From NCBI GenBank assembly GCA_964560975.1, contig CAZLNE010000098.1, positions 1-7,568 on the forward strand: DNA of 7,568 nt, given 5' to 3'. The notes under the pieces were generated by a model. It did no database searches. It was given only the letters and a program-made list of their open reading frames with translations, and was not told the DNA's origin. The stretch's first letter is position 1. Every line of letters starts with the position of its first letter. This DNA is from JAAZLA01 sp964560975. Lineage in GTDB: Bacteria; Spirochaetota; Spirochaetia; Treponematales; Treponemataceae. The position numbers and the translations under genes were made by a program. Shown in pieces: positions 1 through 6,894 of the stretch.

Positions 1-2
1 GA

Positions 3-1355
3 CCTTGGGTATCTGCCTTTGCGTATGGTACAACCTATTTTTCTGCAGTAGTGTTTATTGGTTTTGCAGGTAAACAAGGATGGGGTTTTGGGCTAAACGC
101 AGTTTTAATAGGAATAGGTAATGCATTTCTTGGTGCAATGCTTGCATGGCTCTTATTTGCACGACGTACCCGTATCATGACTCAAAATCTTAATACAATG
201 ACCATGCCGGAATTTTTAGAGGCCCGCTATAATAGCGATCATATGAAAATGGTGGCTGCTCTTTTTATTTTTATTTTCATGCTGCCGTATTCAGCATCTG
301 TATTTAAGGGCTTGGGACATCTTTTTGAAACAACATTTAACATTTCCTTTGACTTTGCACTCATTATTCTTGTAGTAATTACTGGTATTTATCTAGTTCT
401 CGGCGGATACTTTGCAGTTACTGTAACAGATTTTATTCAAGGCTTTATCATGTTAGCCGGTGCTATTGCTATGGTGGTTGTTATTACAGTAAAGGCAGGC
501 GGCTTTGGTGAAGCAATATCTACCATACAAACGAACTATGAAGTTCATGTTCCTGCGGCACAGAGGCCTTCATGGCTTACTATAGGATCATTGATTTTTA
601 TGACTAGTTTTGGAACATGGGGTCTTCCTCAAATGGTTCAAAAATTCTATGCAATAAAAAATGAGAAGGTAATTCCAAAAGCTGCCCTTATTACAACAAT
701 TTTTGCATTAATCATCGGTGTCTCTGCCTATTTTACCGGTACTATGAGCCATGTTTTTTTTAGTCCTGAAACATTACCGCGGCTTGCAAATGGTTCAATT
801 AACTTTGATATGATAGTTCCCACTCTTTTATCAAACTTTTTACCGGAATCTCTTTTAGCTCTTATCATGCTGCTTATATTATCAGCCTCTATGTCTACCT
901 TGGCTTCTCTCATTTTAGTTTCATCATCTGCTGTTACTATAGATATTTACAAAGGATACCTGCATAAAGAGGTTAGTGAAAAAAAGTCAGTTCTTTTAAT
1001 TCGGGTAGTATCCGGCGTGTTCATTCTTTGTTCCTATCTTATTTCTAAAATGCAGATTGGTTTTATTGTAACACTTATGTCCTTGTCCTGGGGTGTTTTA
1101 TCTGGTGCTTTTATGGCCCCTTATATTCTAGGAATATTTAGTAAAAAAATAACCAAGGTTGGCGCCTATGCAGGTATGTATACTGGCGCGCTTTCAGCCA
1201 TTGTTTTAACCATGGTACTTGGTTCAGCAAATTCTCCGCTTGCTTCTTCTATTGCAATGATTATTCCGTTTATTGTAGTTCCTGTGGTAAGTTTATGTAC
1301 CAAAAAAGTTGATCCTAGTATTATTGATAATGCTTTTAAAGGAATTGGAAAATAA
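3..1355 (+). CDS. Sodium:solute symporter (SSS family), 5'-truncated by window edge
   Basis: Inner-membrane secondary transporter that should couple Na+ entry to uptake of an organic solute; the substrate cannot be inferred. The frame is open from base 3 (reading PWVSAFAYGTTYFSAV) into the GTG at 51, so that GTG is an internal Val and the true start lies upstream. About 450 residues are visible, against about 500 for the family, so roughly the first 40-60 residues (first helix and part of the next) are missing. Family marks are the motif GGYFAVTVTDFIQG (from base 402), matching the conserved GG-x-x-A-V-x-x-TD-x-x-Q segment, and SASMSTLASL (from base 882), matching the helix that supplies Na2-site Ser residues in SSS structures. 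Many hydrophobic helices are separated by short basic loops, and the tail is short and charged. A strong terminator follows 21 bp after the stop. The family call is firm. Confidence 0.93.
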   Translation, partial: PWVSAFAYGTTYFSAVVFIGFAGKQGWGFGLNAVLIGIGNAFLGAMLAWLLFARRTRIMTQNLNTMTMPEFLEARYNSDHMKMVAALFIFIFMLPYSASVFKGLGHLFETTFNISFDFALIILVVITGIYLVLGGYFAVTVTDFIQGFIMLAGAIAMVVVITVKAGGFGEAISTIQTNYEVHVPAAQRPSWLTIGSLIFMTSFGTWGLPQMVQKFYAIKNEKVIPKAALITTIFALIIGVSAYFTGTMSHVFFSPETLPRLANGSINFDMIVPTLLSNFLPESLLALIMLLILSASMSTLASLILVSSSAVTIDIYKGYLHKEVSEKKSVLLIRVVSGVFILCSYLISKMQIGFIVTLMSLSWGVLSGAFMAPYILGIFSKKITKVGAYAGMYTGALSAIVLTMVLGSANSPLASSIAMIIPFIVVPVVSLCTKKVDPSIIDNAFKGIGK

Positions 1356-1376
1356 AAAAACAGTCCTTGTGATATG

Positions 1377-1419
1377 AACTCCTTTTGTTGGACTCAAATC
1401 CAACAGAAGGAGTTTTTTT
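1377..1419 (+). terminator. Intrinsic terminator of the symporter gene, between convergent genes
   Basis: A 16-bp inverted repeat (1377-1392 with 1399-1414, one G.U pair, 6-nt loop CTCAAA) runs into seven T on the plus strand (1413-1419). The T tract abuts the stop codon (TTA on plus, 1418-1420) of the convergent REC-GGDEF-EAL gene. On the minus strand the same hairpin is not followed directly by a U tract (CATATCAC comes next). It is therefore a canonical terminator only for the symporter, although the stem could still stabilise the 3' end of the opposing transcript. Confidence 0.88.
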
Positions 1420-3044
1420 ATAGGCTCGATTCCTTTGAAACAGCTTTTTCAAAATCCTCGACAGGCATTGGTCTAAAGAAGAAATATCCCTGAGCCAGAT
1501 GGCATTCAATGCTGCGTAAAAATTCTGCATGTTCTTTAGTTTCAACGCCTTCTGCTATGGTCGGCAGGTTTATAGACTGGGACATACCAATCACCGAAGT
1601 TAAAATATTTTTTCCTCTTTCTAGTTTGTCGGTTCCAGATAAAAAATTAAGATCTATTTTTAAAGCATCTACCGGAATGTCTTTTAGCATGTTAAGCGAT
1701 GAATAACCCGACCCAAAATCGTCCATCAGAACTGTAAAACCGTGCTGATGAAATTCTTCTATCACATCGATGAGTTGAAATGCATTGTTTGTATAAGCGC
1801 TTTCTGTTATTTCAAGTTCAAGAAGATGAGGAGAAATTCCGTACTTTTCTACAAGTTCTTTAACTATAGTAGCCAACTGAGGATTATACAGGTTAACTCG
1901 TGAAATATTCACTGATACAGGAAGAACGGTTTTTCCAGTATCTATCCATTGTTTAAGTATTTTGCAGGTTTTTTCCCAAATGTAGGCGTCAAGCTCCATG
2001 ATGAAGCCGTTTTTCTCAAATACGGGTATAAATTTTCCCGGAGGAATAAGTCCCTTGGTTGGATGATTCCAGCGGACTAATGCTTCTGCGCCTACAATTT
2101 TACCTGTGTCTAAGCTGCATTTTGGCTGTAGATATACAAGAAATTGTCCTGATGTTAAGGCATCTTTCATCTCATTTACAATTTCCTGTTCTTCCATAAG
2201 TTTTTGCCTTAAAATATCATCGTAATATGCGTACCTGGTTATATAGTTTCCTTTAATTGTTTTGAGGGCGAGTGTTGCACGATCGATCATAATATCAACA
2301 GGTACTGTAATATCAGATATGATATAGAGGCCAAAGCATAGTATTATTTCAAGATAAAGGTTGTATTGTTTCATGTTATCAAGTGTAGTTTTTACCATGA
2401 AGGCGACGCTTTCTTCTGAGTGAGGGACACAAATGACAAATACATCAGCTTCGAGTCTTGCGTAGGTACCACTTTTCCCTATGTTTTTTCGTAGTATGTC
2501 TGCAATATATTTTAGTAATTCGTCTCCTTCTTTGTGTCCCAGCAATTCATTTATAACCTTAAATTTTTCAATATCAAAGCGCGCCAGTACAAAGGTTTTA
2601 TCACGGTTCTTTTCAAGTAATTCCTGCGTTTTTGAGGTGAACATCTGCCGGTTGTAAATCCCGGTTAACTGATCATACTCTACAAGATGCTGGTACTCAT
2701 TTTTTGACTGTGTTATAAGATTTAATAATATGCGTTCCTCTTCATGCTGTTTTTTCATCATGGTATTTTGAATGAGGAGTCTGTCATTTTCCTGGCGTGC
2801 AAGGATGTTTTGTACTCTTAAGCGGGCTATATGCGGTTTTACTGGTTTTACTAGAAAATCTGTAGCTCCAAGTTCAAGCGATATAAACTCTCCATCTACT
2901 TCTCCGGATGCGCTTACTACNNNNNNNNNNNNNNNNNNNNNNNNNNNNNNNNNNNNNNNNNNNNNNNNNNNNNNNNNNNNNNNNNNNNNNNNNNNNNNNN
3001 NNNNNNNNNNNNNNNNNNNNACTCATCATTGTGTATTTGTCCAT
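1418..3044 (-). CDS. Response regulator: REC - degenerate GGDEF - EAL c-di-GMP phosphodiesterase (interrupted by assembly gap)
   Basis: Cytoplasmic regulator predicted to hydrolyse c-di-GMP under receiver control. The start is ATG at 3044 (MDKYTMMS), with GGAGG six bases upstream. The coding frame then enters the N run and re-emerges at 2920 as the end of a receiver: VVSAS switch Ser, then GATDFLVKP with the conserved Lys. A linker follows, then the GGDEF domain (counting from Met at 2761: YDQLTGIYNR at 29-38, FDIEKFKVIN, GHKEGD). Its signature reads EADVF (104-108) instead of GGDEF and no RxxD I-site is visible, so cyclase activity is unlikely. The EAL domain (about 195-440) has all expected catalytic residues: E226 (EALVRW), N285, E317/E320, D347-D348, K368 (LKID), E404 (AEGVET) and Q424 (AQGYFFFRP). 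It lies 69 bp downstream of the hybrid kinase on the same strand, its likely partner. The phosphoacceptor Asp falls in the gap and cannot be checked. Confidence 0.9.
2921..3020. other. Assembly gap (100 N) inside the receiver-domain coding region
   Basis: Exactly 100 N, the usual placeholder for a gap of unknown length. Taken literally, the reading frames on its two sides do not match: 24 coding bases plus 100 is not a multiple of three. Only about 33 codons would fit, whereas a receiver domain needs about 75 residues between MDKYTMMS and VVSAS. The true missing sequence is probably about 225 bases and divisible by three, if nothing else lies within it. Confidence 0.95.
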
Positions 3045-3050
3045 GTTATT

Positions 3051-3055
3051 CCTCC
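3051..3055 (-). promoter_or_regulatory. Ribosome binding site of the REC-GGDEF-EAL gene
   Basis: GGAGG on the minus strand, six bases (AATAAC) before the ATG at 3044. It fixes the start of the regulator on the far side of the assembly gap, instead of the internal Met at 2761, which has no comparable site and lies after the receiver domain. Confidence 0.85.
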
Positions 3056-3097
3056 AGAAAAAATACTATCATCTTTCTCATTCTACCATATCTACTT

Positions 3098-3117
3098 ATA
3101 AAAGTAATTACTTTTAT
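3098..3117. repeat. Perfect 20-nt palindrome at the kinase stop codon
   Basis: ATAAAAGTAATTACTTTTAT is its own reverse complement and covers the TAA stop of the hybrid kinase (3114-3116), within the 69-bp spacer before the next gene. It is AT-rich and has no U tract after it on the minus strand, so it is a poor intrinsic terminator. It could be a binding site for a dimeric regulator, a weak mRNA hairpin, or chance in AT-rich DNA. On the minus strand TAGAAT (3082-3087) lies downstream, preceded by a poor -35 (TTACTT, 16-nt spacer); a secondary promoter is possible but weak. Confidence 0.6.
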
Positions 3118-6100
3118 GAATGAATATATTTTTGTAAAACCGTAAATAGCGTGGTGGTATCAATTGGTTTTGCAATATGATCATTCATACCGCTCGAAAG
3201 TGCCGCTGTTACATCCTCTGCAAAGGCATTGGCGGTCATGGCAATGATGGGTACCGTAAGGGCATCAGGCCTTGAAAGTGAGCGTATTTTTTTTGCTGTT
3301 TTATATCCGTCTAAGACAGGCATTTGTATATCAAGTAAAAGGAGATCATAAAAATTGACAGGGGCTTTTTCAAACAACTGTACTGCCTCAAGGCCGTTTT
3401 TAACGGTATCTACTGCAAAACCTTGACTACTAAGAATATCAAATGCAATTTCACTATTAAAATCATTATCTTCTGCAAGTAAAATATGTTTACCTGCAAA
3501 GTGTACACTAGGTATGCTTCGTAGTCCGGTTTCGTGATTACCCAGTATATCAACAAGAAGAGTAAGTACGGTTGACTGGAAAAGGGGTTTTTGAATGAAA
3601 TGTTCAATGTGTAAGGCCCTTGCTTCTTCTTCGATGAGTGAATAATCATACGATATAATGGCAAGGGGTGTTTGCTCAGGTACTATGGTTTTAATTTCTT
3701 TAATATATGCTATTGGATCACCTTGGTGAATATCTGTATCAATAAGGCAAAGGCTGCAGGGTATATGATCAGGGGTAACATGATTGCGGATATCTTCTAT
3801 ACTCATTGTTATATGGGTATCAACACCAAAGGCTTTAAAGAGTTCTTTTTCATAATCGCCTAGGTCTTTATCCATAGTAACAATTAAGGCTTGTTTACCC
3901 TTATATGATGTATTAACGTCTGGAGTGCTTATTCCCTCTACAAGGCCCAGCGGTATTTCAATACTAAAAACTGAACCGCAGCCTTCTTTACTTTGAATGG
4001 TCATGGTGCCGTTCATTGCCTTTATAAGATTTTTACTTATTGATATTCCCAATCCTGATCCGCCGAATTCTTGTCCAATTGTATTGCTTCCTTGTTCAAA
4101 GGGTTTTCCAATTTTTTTAAGAAAGTCTTCTGACATACCTATGCCGGTGTCTGCTATAATAAACTGCATAAAGACTGTTTTGTTTTTTGTAAGCTTTTGT
4201 GTTATGGTAAAATTAACTTCACCCTTTACCGGAGTAAATTTTATTGCATTTGATAAAATATTCATCAAAATCTGATTAAGCCGTATCTGATCTCCGCATA
4301 GAAATTCTTCTGTATTATTTGTTACTATAGTACTGAATTTAATATTTTTTAGCTTAGCCTGACCATAGAAGGTTGCAGAAAGAGATGAAATAAACTGCTT
4401 AAATTCAAACACTGTCTCATTAATTTTCATTTTTCCGCTTTCTATTGCGGACATGTCAAGAATATCATTAATAAGAGAAAGAAGGTGTTTAGATGCATAT
4501 TCTGATTTTGAAATATAATCAAGAGCTTTTTGAGGGTTGTTGATTGTGCGTTTTGCAAGTGTAATAAAACCAATCATTGCATTAAGGGGCGTTCTGATCT
4601 CATGAGACATTCTGGAAAGGAAATTGCTTTTGCTTTTATTTGCCTTTTCTGCCATAGTAAGCGCTTCTGTTAGTTGTTCATTTTTTAGTTCTTCACTATG
4701 CTTGACATCATCAATGTTTTTAATACAAACTATAAAGCATCTTTTAGGCCTGTTTGTTGAAAAGGCCTGTAGTGTAAAAGCATTCCATTCATAGCCGCTT
4801 TTGTTCTTAGATCCTGGTGTCAGCAAGCGGAATTCTTTATAGATAGTCCTCGGATGTGTAAGAATGGCTTCTAAATTCATTGTATTAAAAAGATTTGAAA
4901 AAGCTTCTTTATCTTCATGATGTATGATGTTTTTAATTGCATGCTCAATATATTCAGTAACAGTAAAAAAATCTTTCTGCTTTACAAGTTTATTTTCCAT
5001 GAAAAAAAAGTAATGGATAGTATCTGCATCAAGGTTCCATTCGGACACGGTGTCGAAGGATGTACACAATATGGATCCAAACCGGGATTTTTCTTCCATT
5101 GCCTTAACAACCTTTCTTTGGGTAACAACGGAGTAAACGTTTACACCAAAGAGAATAAGAAAAATAATAGGTCCAATTATTAATCCTAAAAAGCGTAAAG
5201 GGTTTTTATACAAAAATCTGACAAGAGAAAAGCCATACGAGGCTGATTCAGAATAAGTGTACGAGTGAATAATAGTATACCGTGATTCCCCAGAGATATT
5301 ACGAACTGCTTTATTGAGGATGCTGTAAAGTCTTGGATCGATTGAGTTGTGAACGGCAATACACATTTCGTATTGAAGTCCTAGAATTTCCTCAACTTCA
5401 AACTGCCTTTTATAATCTTTTTCTACATAGTAGTTAGCTGTATATGAATCTAGAACAACAATACTTGTTTCTTTATTCAGCAGGGAATTAATGCATTCAT
5501 CCATTGTGCTATAAATGAGTATCTGGTCATGGTTGTATTGTTTACTAACATAGTTTACCATAACCGTTGAAGAATCAATGACTCCAACTTTTACGGTTTC
5601 AGGTGAATAATCTTTCAACCGCAAGGCTGAATACGACAGCGTTATATAAGGATCCGTAAAACGGTATTCTGCTTGTTCTGCCCACGATAGATCTTTTGTT
5701 CTGGAAAGTATTACTCCCGGTTTTTCCTGCATGAGAACATTGGTGTATTCATCTCGTGTACTTGTTTTTATTACATCAAATTTTAAATCTAGCGGTTTTA
5801 CTGCTGTTGTTATAATATCGAACAAAATGCCTTTCGGCGTATCTTCATCAAAATACGATAAAGGCTTATGTAAAGGTTTAAGAAGTGAACGGATGCTTTT
5901 GCCTGATCGTTTATACTCTTCAATAAAAAAGTATTCATCGAGGGTTAAAGAAAATACTTGTTCATGTTCCTTGAATTCCATGTATTTTCTATTTAAAGTA
6001 CTGCGGATAGCGGTAGAGTACCGGTCTATCATCGACATTGCTTTATTAATTTCTTTTAGATACTCACTATTTTGTTTTGATAATATGAAGTAGATTTTAT

Positions 6101-6713
6101 ATGGCTCAAATTCTACAATTGTTAGTTCTTTTTGTGACTCATAGGGCTGTAGAGTGAGTAAAGCATGTATTTCATTAGTTTCATGAAGGGCTTTTCTCAT
6201 GTCATTCTCATTTGAAAAATACTTGAGATTGATTGGTAAACCTTTTTCTGTTAGATATTTTCTAAGCTGTTCTTCATAACTACTATTTTTAAGTAGTCCA
6301 ATCGTCAGCTGTTTATGATGTAAAGGGTTTTTCCAAAGAGGAGCATACTTTGGATTGGTTATAAGTGCCGTGCTGGTGATTAATAAGGGACTGTCGGAAA
6401 CAACAAAATTTGGATCAGAAGAAATTGAGGGGTTTACATTTTGGATAAGAATATCAATTTCGCCTCTTCGGAGTTTTTCAGCCTGTATTTCCCAATTATC
6501 AGAGTATTTATAGTAGTCATAAACCCAATTTGTATATTTTGATATTTCCTGTAGAAACTCATAAATATAGCCGGTTTTGCTTATTGAGTCAGTTTCAAAG
6601 AGATTCTTTTCTTCAATTATTCCGAGGCGAATTTTATTAGTATAGTTTTCTGCCGAAGCAGAAAAAAGGCTTAAGAGAAATAGTACTATAAAAAGGTATG
6701 AGCGTTTGCTCAT
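3114..6713 (-). CDS. BvgS-like hybrid sensor histidine kinase (SP - 2x SBP_bac_3 - TM - PAS - HisKA - HATPase - REC - REC)
   Basis: Inner-membrane sensor kinase that should bind an extracytoplasmic small ligand and start a phosphorelay. Of 1199 residues, 1-21 are a signal peptide or first helix ending in ASA, followed by two venus-flytrap SBP_bac_3 domains (about 26-250 and 255-485; GYIYEFLQEIS and RRGEIDILI are typical of the first). A transmembrane helix lies at about 507-530 and a PAS-like segment at about 548-670 (WNLDADT, HHEDKEAF, YEW). HisKA has SHEIRTP with phospho-His H704. HATPase_c has an N-box with N818/N822, DTGIGM at 855-860, PFEQ at 871-874 and GGSGLG at 884-889. The first receiver (about 940-1056) lacks the acidic pair. 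The second (1075-1199) is canonical: E1081/D1082, D1128, T1160, K1182. No HPt domain follows. The start has AAGG six bases and GGAGG ten bases upstream, and the frame is closed upstream by a stop at 6744-6746. It is the first gene of a probable two-gene unit with the REC-GGDEF-EAL regulator. The ligand is unknown. Confidence 0.95.
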   Translation of the reverse strand: MSKRSYLFIVLFLLSLFSASAENYTNKIRLGIIEEKNLFETDSISKTGYIYEFLQEISKYTNWVYDYYKYSDNWEIQAEKLRRGEIDILIQNVNPSISSDPNFVVSDSPLLITSTALITNPKYAPLWKNPLHHKQLTIGLLKNSSYEEQLRKYLTEKGLPINLKYFSNENDMRKALHETNEIHALLTLQPYESQKELTIVEFEPYKIYFILSKQNSEYLKEINKAMSMIDRYSTAIRSTLNRKYMEFKEHEQVFSLTLDEYFFIEEYKRSGKSIRSLLKPLHKPLSYFDEDTPKGILFDIITTAVKPLDLKFDVIKTSTRDEYTNVLMQEKPGVILSRTKDLSWAEQAEYRFTDPYITLSYSALRLKDYSPETVKVGVIDSSTVMVNYVSKQYNHDQILIYSTMDECINSLLNKETSIVVLDSYTANYYVEKDYKRQFEVEEILGLQYEMCIAVHNSIDPRLYSILNKAVRNISGESRYTIIHSYTYSESASYGFSLVRFLYKNPLRFLGLIIGPIIFLILFGVNVYSVVTQRKVVKAMEEKSRFGSILCTSFDTVSEWNLDADTIHYFFFMENKLVKQKDFFTVTEYIEHAIKNIIHHEDKEAFSNLFNTMNLEAILTHPRTIYKEFRLLTPGSKNKSGYEWNAFTLQAFSTNRPKRCFIVCIKNIDDVKHSEELKNEQLTEALTMAEKANKSKSNFLSRMSHEIRTPLNAMIGFITLAKRTINNPQKALDYISKSEYASKHLLSLINDILDMSAIESGKMKINETVFEFKQFISSLSATFYGQAKLKNIKFSTIVTNNTEEFLCGDQIRLNQILMNILSNAIKFTPVKGEVNFTITQKLTKNKTVFMQFIIADTGIGMSEDFLKKIGKPFEQGSNTIGQEFGGSGLGISISKNLIKAMNGTMTIQSKEGCGSVFSIEIPLGLVEGISTPDVNTSYKGKQALIVTMDKDLGDYEKELFKAFGVDTHITMSIEDIRNHVTPDHIPCSLCLIDTDIHQGDPIAYIKEIKTIVPEQTPLAIISYDYSLIEEEARALHIEHFIQKPLFQSTVLTLLVDILGNHETGLRSIPSVHFAGKHILLAEDNDFNSEIAFDILSSQGFAVDTVKNGLEAVQLFEKAPVNFYDLLLLDIQMPVLDGYKTAKKIRSLSRPDALTVPIIAMTANAFAEDVTAALSSGMNDHIAKPIDTTTLFTVLQKYIHS

Positions 6714-6719
6714 TATAAA

Positions 6720-6728
6720 CCTTCCTCC
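6720..6728 (-). promoter_or_regulatory. Ribosome binding site of the hybrid kinase
   Basis: The minus strand reads GGAGGAAGG before the ATG at 6713. AAGG is six bases away and GGAGG ten bases away. This supports the Met at 6713, and no other ATG, GTG or TTG lies in frame before the upstream stop at 6744-6746. Confidence 0.75.
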
Positions 6729-6749
6729 GATCTTTATACTCCGTTACAT

Positions 6750-6758
6750 AGTATACCA
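6750..6758 (-). promoter_or_regulatory. Candidate extended -10 promoter for the kinase operon
   Basis: On the minus strand TGGTATACT contains an extended -10 (TG-n-TATACT). It would start transcription around 6743, leaving a leader of about 30 bases that holds the ribosome binding site. No good -35 is present (TATAAA at the expected spacing), but the upstream DNA is very A-rich and extended -10 promoters tolerate a poor -35. Motif-based only. Confidence 0.45.
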
Positions 6759-6838
6759 TACTTTTTCTTATCTTTATATAAAAAAAAATATAGTTCAATT
6801 AGGTGAAAGCCCTGATAACTAAGTGGTTTAATGGGTTT

Positions 6839-6861
6839 TATACTACTATTACCTATAGAAT
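6839..6861 (+). promoter_or_regulatory. Candidate -10 elements for the CBM22 lipoprotein gene
   Basis: Two -10-like hexamers precede the lipoprotein start on the plus strand: TATACT (6839-6844) and TAGAAT (6856-6861). They would give leaders of about 45 and 27 bases. Neither has a recognisable -35 at 16-18 bases. The 181-bp divergent region must hold promoters in both directions unless the gene is activated by a regulator, but the exact site cannot be decided. Confidence 0.3.
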
Positions 6862-6883
6862 ACTAACTTACAATAAAAAGAAA

Positions 6884-6888
6884 AGGAG
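6884..6888 (+). promoter_or_regulatory. Ribosome binding site deciding a GTG start
   Basis: AGGAG lies six bases before the GTG at 6895. An ATG at 6893-6895 is closer but is followed at once by TGT and TAG, so it cannot start the gene. The lipoprotein frame has a stop at 6874-6876 and no other ATG, GTG or TTG between it and 6895, which leaves GTG as the start. Confidence 0.8.
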
Positions 6889-6894
6889 CTGTAT

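Noticed and set aside
1356..1417. Bidirectional terminator for both convergent genes
   Set aside because: On the minus strand the hairpin is followed by CATATCAC; the next T run comes about 14 bases later, so only plus-strand termination is supported.
3023..3025. An apparent stop (TCA on plus) just right of the gap in the EAL reading frame
   Set aside because: It is in frame only if the gap is literally 100 bases. The ATG with GGAGG at 3044 in a different phase fits a placeholder gap better.
2772..3101. Plus-strand open frames spanning the N gap
   Set aside because: They lie opposite the receiver-coding region, are kept open partly by the N run, have no ribosome binding site and show no recognisable protein.
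5731..6093. 120-residue plus-strand open frame inside the kinase gene, and similar antisense frames at 3672-3863, 3997-4275 and 4917-5183
   Set aside because: All are antisense to well-conserved kinase domains, without ribosome binding sites or family motifs.
6804..6817. TGAAAGCCCTGATA resembling a catabolite-repression (cre-like) operator
   Set aside because: It lacks the central CG and the symmetric right half of LacI-family operators; too weak to call.
6759..6894. Possible c-di-GMP riboswitch in the leader of the xylanase-type gene
   Set aside because: Searched by eye because of the neighbouring EAL protein; none of the conserved GEMM core segments is present.
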